A stretch of DNA of 64,000 bases, from assembly GCA_963732635.1 (NCBI GenBank), contig CAVTAL010000007.1, positions 1 to 64,000 on the forward strand, read 5' to 3'. Below, piece by piece: positions 36,461-43,588 of this stretch (its first letter is position 1; each line of letters starts with the position of its first letter). The notes beneath the pieces are model-generated. The model ran no database searches, was not told where the DNA came from, and worked only from the letters and a program-made list of their open reading frames with translations. Origin of the DNA: JAKFWF01 sp963732635 (GTDB lineage Bacteria; Pseudomonadota; Alphaproteobacteria; Rhizobiales; Hyphomicrobiaceae). A program made the position numbers and the translations under genes.

Positions 36461-36769
36461 ATGAATTCTATGTCAAACGGCGACTCCCGGACCGTTTCCG
36501 GCCCGCGCGATCCCGCCGACGAGAAAATGGAGCAGATCCGCGATCTGCTGTTTGGCGAGTTCCAGCGCCAGAGTGACTTGCGGATCAATCAACTCGAAGC
36601 GCGCATTCGTGATCTTGAAGCCACACTTGGACATCGGCTCGACGCGCTGCAGGCCCGCTTCGACGCTCATGCCGGCGAGACCGAAGCTGGCCGCAGGACC
36701 GCCTTCGATGAGTTGGCGCGCGGCGTTCAGGAACTCGGTGAGCGTATTCGCCTGATCCCGCGGGATTGA
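36461..36769 (+). CDS. Small coiled-coil protein, first gene of the GTPase module
   Basis: 102 residues, no family recognised. After a short polar start, residues of about 25-95 form one continuous amphipathic helix (RDLLFGEFQRQSDLRINQLE, ATLGHRLDALQARFDAH), very likely a coiled coil. It lacks membrane segments. It ends 14 bp before the OmpA-like gene and its helical pattern resembles that protein's own N-terminus (LKELLFDRENATLTELQARI). The two may therefore pair through coiled coils. A second ATG at 36470 is also possible. Confidence 0.75.
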   Translation: MNSMSNGDSRTVSGPRDPADEKMEQIRDLLFGEFQRQSDLRINQLEARIRDLEATLGHRLDALQARFDAHAGETEAGRRTAFDELARGVQELGERIRLIPRD

Positions 36770-36783
36770 ACCGGAAGTTTCAG

Positions 36784-38991
36784 ATGTCGCAAAATGTCAC
36801 CAGGCTGAAAGAACTTCTGTTCGATCGCGAGAACGCCACGCTGACCGAATTGCAGGCCCGGATCGCCCAGGTGGCATCCGTCGAGCAGGCCAGTCGGCAG
36901 GAACTGGCGCAGTCCCTGACCAAGGTGCTCGAAGCTTCGGTGGCGGCCGAAACTGCCAACCGGGAGCAGCTCGCCAGCCAAGTCGAAGGCTTGCTGAAGC
37001 GGGCCGGCACCGAAGAACAGTTTCGCACCAGCGTCGCGGAGGTGCTGCACGGCGCGATCCGCGAAGCCGAAGTCAGGCATCATGATCCGCTCGCGCGAGC
37101 GGTCGCCCCGCTGGTGGTCAAGACCATCAAGACCGAGCTGCGCAACAGCCAGGACGAAATGGTCGAAGCGCTGTATCCGATCACCGGCCGCATGGTGAAG
37201 GCCTACATCGCCAGCGCCATGAAGGACCTTACCGATCAGATCAACCGGCGGCTGTCGGGTGGCTCGAACCCGGTGATGTTGCGTTTGCGCAGCCTGACGA
37301 CCGGTCGGACAGTTGCTGAATTGGCGCTGGCCGAGACGCAGCGGCTCGAAGTCGTCGAGCTGTTTCTTGTTCGACGCGGTTCGGGTGAACTCGTCCAGCA
37401 TTGGCCCGAGGGACCGCAAGGCTCGGGAGTTCCGTCAAACAGCAATATCCATTTGAGCGGCGTGCTGACGGCGATCAACGATTTCGCCAGTCAGGCCTTG
37501 AAGGATGACGGTGGCAACCTGCGATCGTTCTCGCTCGACGATTTCCAGATGTACCTGCGCGGCTCGCCAGCCTATCTGCTGGCGGCAAAATGCCGGGGAA
37601 CGGCACCGGCCGGTGTCGAAGCAGCCCTCGACGATGAGTTCCTTAGGTTGATCGAGAGCAATAGCCGGGTGATGTACTCTCCGATTGGCGAAGCGCCACA
37701 GCAATTGCTGCCGCCTTTGGCCCGGAGCCTCGAAGCGAAGCTTGCCGAGAAGCAGCGAACGATCGCAAGCGAGGCCGGCCTCGGCTTCAATCCGCTTAAG
37801 GCGCTGGCGGTGTTGATCGCGCTGCCGCTGCTGATTTACGGCGGCTGGGTGACCTATAACAATTTCGAGACCGCCCAGGTCCGACAGTTCGCAGATCGCA
37901 CCATCGCCGGCATGCCGCAGCTGGTCGGATATCCGACCCAGCTTGACGTCGGCGCGCGGGGACTTGATCTGACACTGACCGGCCTGGTGCCGACATCGGA
38001 AGCCAAGGTGGAAGTCATCAAGCGCCTGCGCGACGGCCTGCCGGGAACGGCGGTGTTGGACCGGTTGACCGTGCTGCCAAACTGGGTCGGCGAGCTCGAA
38101 CCGCAGATTACCAACGTACGCCGCTCGCTTGCCGGCATCGAAGGCGAAGCACTAAGGGCTTCGGTCCGTCGCACGCTGGCGCGGGCTGTGAGGCGGCTGG
38201 ATCAGTCGGTTCCGCATCTGCTGCAGCTAGAGCAGTCCCTGAAGGAGGCCGCGCAGCGTAGGGTTGCACAATCCGCACGCACGAGCGTTGAACGCGATCT
38301 GGGCGCTTTGCGAACCCTGCAGACGCGAGTTGGAACGGGGCCCGTCGACATCGGGCAACTCAATGCGCTATCGGCGCCGATGCACTCGATTTCTGAGCAA
38401 TTGCGGCAAGCGAGTGGGCAGATTTCAAAATTGCTGGTCGGCGGCGCGGTCGCAAACGATGGGGCGCATAACGACGCTGCGCCCGTCGATGTACTGGAAA
38501 GCGCCGAGGTGTTGAGCCTGTCAGCCGAGCAGTTGGCGACGGTTGCGGTCGCGGTCAGTCAATCGGCCGGGGTCAAGCCGCCGCCACTCGTCTTGCCCGC
38601 GCCGGTCGAACCATCGGCGCGTGAAAAGCTGGAAAAGTGGACGCGCAACAACGCAGTGTTCTTCGGCGACGGCGTGGACTACCGCAATAATCAAGCGGCA
38701 CAGACCGGTCTCGACGCGCTGGCTCCCCTGATCACGCAAGCAAAGGCTCTGGTGCGGGTCGTCGGCTATACCGATGAGCGTGGCACCGCCGGCCGCAATA
38801 CCTCGCTGTCGCAAACGCGGGCGCAGCGCGTGGTCGACGCGCTGGTCGAGCGTGGCGTGCCGCGCCAGCTGTTGATTGCTGTTGGTCGGATCAGTGGTGG
38901 CGAGATCAGTGCCGCGGTCGGATCACAAAGCAACAATCGCCGGGTCGAGTTCGAACTGGGATTCGAAGGCGAGGCCGCAGACCAGCCATGA
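36784..38991 (+). CDS. Membrane-anchored protein with N-terminal coiled coil, BON-like and OmpA-like domains
   Basis: 735 residues. Residues 1-330 are predicted to be cytosolic and helical (LKELLFDRENATLTELQARI) with a conserved globular part (LRSLTTGRTVAELAL, EVVELFLVRRGSGELVQHW). A single membrane helix lies near 340 (ALAVLIALPLLIYGGWV). A BON-like segment follows at about 370-430. The C-terminal 110 residues are an OmpA-like peptidoglycan-binding domain (RVVGYTDERGTAGRNTSLSQ, TRAQRVVDALVERGVP, NNRRVEFEL) with the conserved Asp and Arg. The topology links cytosol to cell wall. Its stop overlaps the GTPase start (ATGA). Confidence 0.88.
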   Translation: MSQNVTRLKELLFDRENATLTELQARIAQVASVEQASRQELAQSLTKVLEASVAAETANREQLASQVEGLLKRAGTEEQFRTSVAEVLHGAIREAEVRHHDPLARAVAPLVVKTIKTELRNSQDEMVEALYPITGRMVKAYIASAMKDLTDQINRRLSGGSNPVMLRLRSLTTGRTVAELALAETQRLEVVELFLVRRGSGELVQHWPEGPQGSGVPSNSNIHLSGVLTAINDFASQALKDDGGNLRSFSLDDFQMYLRGSPAYLLAAKCRGTAPAGVEAALDDEFLRLIESNSRVMYSPIGEAPQQLLPPLARSLEAKLAEKQRTIASEAGLGFNPLKALAVLIALPLLIYGGWVTYNNFETAQVRQFADRTIAGMPQLVGYPTQLDVGARGLDLTLTGLVPTSEAKVEVIKRLRDGLPGTAVLDRLTVLPNWVGELEPQITNVRRSLAGIEGEALRASVRRTLARAVRRLDQSVPHLLQLEQSLKEAAQRRVAQSARTSVERDLGALRTLQTRVGTGPVDIGQLNALSAPMHSISEQLRQASGQISKLLVGGAVANDGAHNDAAPVDVLESAEVLSLSAEQLATVAVAVSQSAGVKPPPLVLPAPVEPSAREKLEKWTRNNAVFFGDGVDYRNNQAAQTGLDALAPLITQAKALVRVVGYTDERGTAGRNTSLSQTRAQRVVDALVERGVPRQLLIAVGRISGGEISAAVGSQSNNRRVEFELGFEGEAADQP

Positions 38992-39491
38992 GGATCGCCA
39001 AGATCCTGCTGTTGGGCGAAATCGGCGTCGGCAAGACGTCGTTGGCGCGCCGGCTCGTTCTCGATACCTTCGAGACCAGCTACAAGGCGACGATTGGCAC
39101 CGACATCTATCGGCACGAGATTTTGCCGTCGCCGATCGATGGGCCATTCCACTGCGTGATCTGGGATACCGACGGCAATTTCGGCGATACGATCTTCCGG
39201 CACGTCTATGCCAAGCAAGCTGACGGCGCCGTGATCATCGGCGACGTGACGCGCCCCTCGACGTTGGAAGCGGTCGGCCAACTCGGCACCGGTTTCATGG
39301 ATGCTTTTCCTGGCCGCCCAGCTATCTTCGTCGTCAATAAATTCGATATGCTCGACGAAGGCATTGAGCCCGTGCTGCCAGCAAGTCTGCGAGTAGACGG
39401 AGTTCCTTGCATTGTGACGAGCGCGAAGACGGGGCACCATGTTCGAGAAGCATTCCGGGATATTGCTGCCGTCATTGCCCGTCGCTGGTAA
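38988..39491 (+). CDS. Ras-like small GTPase
   Basis: 167 residues, just a G domain. Motifs: P-loop GEIGVGKTSL (G1), a Thr in the switch I area (YKATIGTDIY, G2), WDTDGNF (G3, where Rab-type proteins have WDTAGQE), NKFD (G4) and TSAKTG (G5). This pattern is that of Rab/Ras-like GTPases rather than the translation-factor-like Era/Der/Obg group. The position of the catalytic Gln in G3 is Asn here, so intrinsic hydrolysis may be slow. Coupled at both ends: 4-bp overlap with the OmpA-like gene and 53-bp overlap with the kinase. Prokaryotic relatives include MglA and the less studied Rup groups; no roadblock protein is nearby. Confidence 0.9.
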   Translation: MRIAKILLLGEIGVGKTSLARRLVLDTFETSYKATIGTDIYRHEILPSPIDGPFHCVIWDTDGNFGDTIFRHVYAKQADGAVIIGDVTRPSTLEAVGQLGTGFMDAFPGRPAIFVVNKFDMLDEGIEPVLPASLRVDGVPCIVTSAKTGHHVREAFRDIAAVIARRW

Positions 39492-40626
39492 TTCGCCGGA
39501 ATTGGATAGCGCGCTCGCCGAAGCCGTCGAATTGTTCGCGCGGCATGCGATCTTCGGGCTTGTCTGGCTCGACCGCGAACTGGTGGCAACGACGCGATAT
39601 GGCAATCTCGCCGACTTTGTTCCGCTGGGGCAGCGTGTCACGGAATCCGTTGCGCCGCTGGTCGGCCTTGATGATGCGTTGCTCGCATTGAAGCAAGGCG
39701 ACGAAGCGCCATTCCAGATGCCAAATATCGCATTGGTCGGGCCTGAAGGCAGCAGCCCGCGAATGGACTTGCAGATCTTCTGGCTGTCGGAGCGGCAGCA
39801 ATTCCTGCTGACGATTTCAAAGGTTCTGTCGGCGGGCGAGCTCGAAATCGGACTGGCCCAGCAAGTACGCAAGCGAATGATCGCGGAAGCCGAACTTGCT
39901 CAAAAATCCAAGGCATTGGCGATTGCCAATGCCGAATTGACCCGAGCCAATCGGGATCTTGCCGAGTTCGCCTATGTGATCAGTCACGATTTGAAGGCGC
40001 CACTGCGGGCGTTGCGTTATTTCACCGACGACCTGGATGCTGCATTGCAAGGCTTGGGCGGCGAGGATCCGAGAGTGCATTTGGCGCGGATAAGGAGCCA
40101 GTCGCGCCGGATGACGCAGATGCTGACGGATCTCCTCCTCTATTCGAAGATCGGCCGCCAAGAGGAAGCACTGGAGACTGTCGACACCGCCGAGCTTGTG
40201 CACGGCATCGTTGCGTCTATCCCAAGGCCACCTCGGATGATGGTCGAAATCAGCGGCGACTGGCCGATATTGAATACATATGTCGCGCCGCTCGACCTGG
40301 TGCTTCGGAATTTGATTGGCAATGCGACCGCGCACCATGATCGGGATCACGGTCGTGTGCAGGTCACCTGTGCTCGGGGCGACGATGCATTGGAAATCGT
40401 GATCGTCGACGACGGCCCGGGCATCCCACCCGAGTGGCATGAGGCGGTGTTTCTGCCGTTCAGAACGATCGCCGAACGCCCTGCCGCCGACAGTAGTGGC
40501 ATCGGACTGGCACTGGTGCGCCGAACGGCTGAGAGTGTGGGGGCGAAATTGACGCTGGTGTCAGACCCCGCCAGCGCACGCGGCGCGACGTTTACGATCG
40601 CTTGGCCGCTTGCGGTCAATTCTTAA
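39439..40626 (+). CDS. Sensor histidine kinase
   Basis: 395 residues, no membrane segment. The first 140 residues form an unassigned, PAS-like sensory region, followed by a helix (QKSKALAIANAELTRANRDL). The phosphoacceptor His lies in FAYVISHDLKAPLRAL. The ATPase domain carries the N box DLVLRNLIGNATAHH, DDGPGIPPEW and GIGLALVRR. The kinase core is of the bacteriophytochrome-like HisKA type. It starts inside the GTPase gene and is followed 75 bp later by a lone receiver, so GTPase, kinase and receiver are likely one pathway. Confidence 0.92.
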   Translation: MFEKHSGILLPSLPVAGNSPELDSALAEAVELFARHAIFGLVWLDRELVATTRYGNLADFVPLGQRVTESVAPLVGLDDALLALKQGDEAPFQMPNIALVGPEGSSPRMDLQIFWLSERQQFLLTISKVLSAGELEIGLAQQVRKRMIAEAELAQKSKALAIANAELTRANRDLAEFAYVISHDLKAPLRALRYFTDDLDAALQGLGGEDPRVHLARIRSQSRRMTQMLTDLLLYSKIGRQEEALETVDTAELVHGIVASIPRPPRMMVEISGDWPILNTYVAPLDLVLRNLIGNATAHHDRDHGRVQVTCARGDDALEIVIVDDGPGIPPEWHEAVFLPFRTIAERPAADSSGIGLALVRRTAESVGAKLTLVSDPASARGATFTIAWPLAVNS

Positions 40627-40701
40627 GCATAGGCAGCCAAACAGAGTGGGTACTAAGGAAATTTTTCTAGTATAAGGGCGTGCAAGATCGGGAGAATGGA
40701 C

Positions 40702-41184
40702 ATGAGTTCTGGCGGCTCGGGTACCGGTGGTGATTTCCTCGCGCGCAAGAGCGACGCGACGAAGATCCGTCAGAGTTTGCCGCAGGTCGACGACGTGCTG
40801 ATCGTCGAAGACGAGACCTTCGACGCTGACCGGCTGAAGGCGACGCTGCATGTCATGCTGGGCTACGACCTCAATATTCGTCGTGCTTCGACACTCGGCA
40901 GCGCGCTCGATTGCGTCATCGCCCGCAAACCTGGCATCGTCTTTCTCGATGATTATCTGAAGCCGAATGACAATGCCGCGCAGACGATCCCGTTCCTGCA
41001 GCGCGCCGGCTATGATGGTCCGATCGTCGTGGTCAGCGGCCAGGTCGATCGGCAGCGTCGCGCGCTGCTGATGACCGCCGGTGCCGCCGACGTGATCCAC
41101 AAGGATGACCTCGACAGCGTGCGGGTGGCCGAGGCCCTGGCGCGGGCCTTCAAGACCAAGGTACCGGCCGCGCCGAAGCCGTAA
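40702..41184 (+). CDS. Single-domain response regulator
   Basis: 160 residues, a receiver domain only. The acidic pair is in VLIVEDETFD, the phosphorylated Asp is in IVFLDDYLKP, and the conserved Thr/Ser and Lys positions are in VVVSGQ and DVIHKDD. No output domain is present, so it works as a phosphotransfer or protein-interaction element. The ribosome site GGGAG at 40690-40694 is 7 nt from ATG 40702 and only 1 nt from the ATG at 40696, so I chose 40702. Probable partner of the kinase upstream. Confidence 0.9.
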   Translation: MSSGGSGTGGDFLARKSDATKIRQSLPQVDDVLIVEDETFDADRLKATLHVMLGYDLNIRRASTLGSALDCVIARKPGIVFLDDYLKPNDNAAQTIPFLQRAGYDGPIVVVSGQVDRQRRALLMTAGAADVIHKDDLDSVRVAEALARAFKTKVPAAPKP

Positions 41185-41302
41185 AGTCAGCTGCCATACC
41201 CGTAGCGATTGACGCCCATGAGCCAACGGGCGCGTGATGTGCTTGCCAATTCCGCGTTCGATGCCACACATCTGGTGCAAAGCAAAACCGGAGGCGATGC
41301 GC

Positions 41303-42010
41303 ATGGAACGGCCTGAGATCCTGAAACGCGAGATTGGTGTGCTGGCGTTCGACCAGTACGGCACCATCGTCGACATGCAGGGCGGATTGACCAAGATCGC
41401 CGCGCCGTTCCTCGAGGCCAAGGGGTGGAAGGGCAATCCGTCGAGCTTCGTCACCTGGTGGCGGCGCACGCATTTCGAGAACTCGATGATCGACGGTCTG
41501 CTTGATCGTGGTCACACGCCCTATCGGCAGATCGGCCATCGCGCGGTCAGTCATGTGATGGACCGCTGCGGCATTGCCTATACGCAGGCAGAGGTTGCGG
41601 GCCTCGTGTCGGAGATCGAGCGACTGAAGCCATTTCCTGACGTGATAGCTGGCTTGGAAAAATTGCGTGGTGCCGGATACAAATTGGCGATCCTATCGAA
41701 TGGCGATCGCGACATGCTGAAGGCAGCCGGACCGCACATCGGCTTCCCGTTCGACCATGTGATTTCGGTGCAGGAGGCGGGCTACTTCAAGCCGCACTTC
41801 AGCACCTATGCCAAGGCGGCGGAAATCATCGGCGTCGACCGGTCGAGCATCCTGTTTGTCGCCAACCACGCCTTCGATTGCATCGGCGCCAAGTCGTACG
41901 GCATGCGCACTGCGTTCATCGACCGCCGTAAGCGGCCGTTCGGCGAGACGCCACACCAACCAGATCTGATCGTCGAGAACTTCGCGGCACTGGCGGATGC
42001 TTTGTGCTGA
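41303..42010 (+). CDS. Haloacid dehalogenase-like hydrolase (type II 2-haloacid dehalogenase family)
   Basis: 235 residues, HAD superfamily. Motif I with the nucleophilic Asp is LAFDQYGTIVD (family usual: FDxYGTL), motif II is LAILSNGDRD, motif III Lys is in GYFKPHF and motif IV is ILFVANHAFDCIGAKSYG. The N-terminal cap matches type II dehalogenases (L-2-haloacid dehalogenase). Members act on 2-haloacids, but several have other or unknown substrates. GGAGG at 41290-41294 favours ATG 41303. Confidence 0.87.
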   Translation: MERPEILKREIGVLAFDQYGTIVDMQGGLTKIAAPFLEAKGWKGNPSSFVTWWRRTHFENSMIDGLLDRGHTPYRQIGHRAVSHVMDRCGIAYTQAEVAGLVSEIERLKPFPDVIAGLEKLRGAGYKLAILSNGDRDMLKAAGPHIGFPFDHVISVQEAGYFKPHFSTYAKAAEIIGVDRSSILFVANHAFDCIGAKSYGMRTAFIDRRKRPFGETPHQPDLIVENFAALADALC

Positions 42011-42079
42011 CGTCGGCGCATTGGTGAAATGTCGGTTAGGTTGAGCCCAATTGCGAAGCCCAGCACCTGGCCTGTCTCC

Positions 42080-42109
42080 CTCTCTCCCCCGAAGATGCGG
42101 GGGAGAGAG
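42080..42109. terminator. Bidirectional hairpin terminator
   Basis: An 11-bp perfect stem (CTCTCTCCCCC / GGGGGAGAGAG) with an 8-nt loop sits between the convergent dehalogenase and monooxygenase genes. It belongs with the CCTCTCCCC-type hairpin at 48302-48336, suggesting a dispersed element used as a terminator. Confidence 0.65.
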
Positions 42110-42142
42110 AACGACCGGGAACTCAACCGTGGCGGGCGAACA

Positions 42143-43312
42143 CTAGGTGCGATGGCCATATAGCCAATCGTAGCCCGCCATCACGCGTTCACCTCCCATG
42201 GCGCGTAACGCCAGATTGCGGGCGAACGCGAATGGCCCGTCGAGGTGATAGATCAGGCCATTGCGCGCGGCGGTGTCGATCATGCGCTGGCGGCGGGGCC
42301 GGCGGATCGCTTCGAACTGACCGAACGCGGCCGCGACGTCCGGCGTATCGGCAACGAGGCGGGCGAGTGTGACGGCGTCTTCAAGTGCCATCACGCCACC
42401 TTGGGCCAGGAACGGGAAAAACGGGCCGGTGGCATCGCCGGCTAGGACCACGCGTCCCGCCGACCATGTCGGCAGTCGCGGCGCCGACAGCAATGTCCAT
42501 TGCCGCCAATCGTTCGCGCGATCGAGCAACGACAGCAAGCGCGGCGCCAATCCACTGAGCCGGCCTAGAACGGTCGCCGTCTCGATGGCGGCACCCCAGC
42601 CTTCGGTCAGGGTCGCGTCCTGCAGCACCACCACGACGGCAAGCTCGCGGCCATCACGCACAGGGTAGTGCACGACGTGTGCCTTGGGGGCGAGCCACAA
42701 GCAAACGCTCTGGCGCGTCACCGCATCGTCGTTGGCGCCGATGGGGATCACGGAACGCGCCGCGACACGCCCGGCGGGAACGAGCGGCAAGTCGTTGATG
42801 GCGAGGCCGCGCACAATGGAGCCGACCCCGTCCGCCCCGATCAGGAAGCGGCCCGTGGCACTGCTGCCATCGTCCGTGCTGGCACATACGCCGGCTTCGG
42901 TCTCTTCGATCGCGGTGACGCCGAAGCCCAGCCGGAACTCGATTTCGGAGTATGTTCGTGCCGTTGCCAGCAGGGCTGCGTGCAGATCGGCCCGGTGCGC
43001 GGTCCAGTAGGGAGCACCGTGCCGCTGTTCGATCCAGGCCCCAAGCGGCAAGCGGCTCAGCACCTCGCCGGAGCGGCCGTCCGAGACCTCGATCGACCGC
43101 GGTTTGCCGGCATCGGTTGCGAGCCGTTCGGCCACGCCGAGTTGCCGCAAGATGCGCGTGCCGTTGGGACCGATTTGAATGCCCGCCCCAACCTCTGAAA
43201 AGGCAGGGCGGCTTTCGAGGATACAGCTACGAATGTTGGCTTTCGCCAGCGCGATCGCCGTCGCCAATCCGGCGATGCCGCCCCCTGCGATCAGGGCAGG
43301 GCGGTCTTTCAC
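42143..43312 (-). CDS. FAD-dependent monooxygenase (salicylate hydroxylase-like)
   Basis: 389 residues, group A flavoprotein monooxygenase. The FAD-binding GxGxxG reads AGGGIAGLATAIALAKA at the N-terminus. The DG motif is RFLIGADGVGSIVR, and the second FAD motif is VVLAGDATGPFFPFLAQGG (family usual GDAAHPM). The His normally seen in GDAAH is replaced by Gly. It hydroxylates an aromatic or related substrate with NAD(P)H and O2; the substrate is unknown. It starts with GTG at 43312, overlapping the stop of the zinc-finger gene by 4 bp (GTGA). Confidence 0.9.
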   Translation of the reverse strand: MKDRPALIAGGGIAGLATAIALAKANIRSCILESRPAFSEVGAGIQIGPNGTRILRQLGVAERLATDAGKPRSIEVSDGRSGEVLSRLPLGAWIEQRHGAPYWTAHRADLHAALLATARTYSEIEFRLGFGVTAIEETEAGVCASTDDGSSATGRFLIGADGVGSIVRGLAINDLPLVPAGRVAARSVIPIGANDDAVTRQSVCLWLAPKAHVVHYPVRDGRELAVVVVLQDATLTEGWGAAIETATVLGRLSGLAPRLLSLLDRANDWRQWTLLSAPRLPTWSAGRVVLAGDATGPFFPFLAQGGVMALEDAVTLARLVADTPDVAAAFGQFEAIRRPRRQRMIDTAARNGLIYHLDGPFAFARNLALRAMGGERVMAGYDWLYGHRT

Positions 43313-43551
43313 GCGGCGTGTTCAACGATGCAGCCGGCGGGTTCGCTGTCGGTGGCGGCGAAGCGTGAGTCGTGAATGTAAAGCGTCGAGCAATAGGGAC
43401 ACAGCACCTGATTGTCGCCACCCATGTCGAGGAACACATGCGGGTGGTCGAAGGGTGCGCTGGCGCCCATACACTGCAGTTCCTTCACGCCGACGAAGAT
43501 CTTCTCCACGCCCTTGTCATTGGCAAAATGGGGGACCACACCGGCTGCCAT
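43309..43551 (-). CDS. Zinc-finger domain protein (CHCC type)
   Basis: 80 residues. The zinc ligands follow the CHCC pattern: Cys in LQCMGASAP, His in FDHPHVFLDMG and the pair in QVLCPYCSTLYIHD. Close in pattern to the NDUFS6/YmoG-like zf-CHCC family, which accompanies complex I or iron-sulfur proteins in alphaproteobacteria. First gene of a two-gene unit with the monooxygenase. Confidence 0.85.
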   Translation of the reverse strand: MAAGVVPHFANDKGVEKIFVGVKELQCMGASAPFDHPHVFLDMGGDNQVLCPYCSTLYIHDSRFAATDSEPAGCIVEHAA

Positions 43552-43588
43552 CGGACACTCTCGCTGCCAAGCTGCTGAAATCAGGCGC

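Noticed and set aside
38988..39491. Housekeeping GTPase such as Era, Der or Obg
   Set aside because: It lacks the RNA-binding or OB domains and has WDTxG rather than DTPG in G3; the pattern is Ras/Rab-like.
40696..40701. Receiver start at ATG 40696
   Set aside because: Only 1 nt from the GGGAG ribosome site; ATG 40702 has proper spacing.
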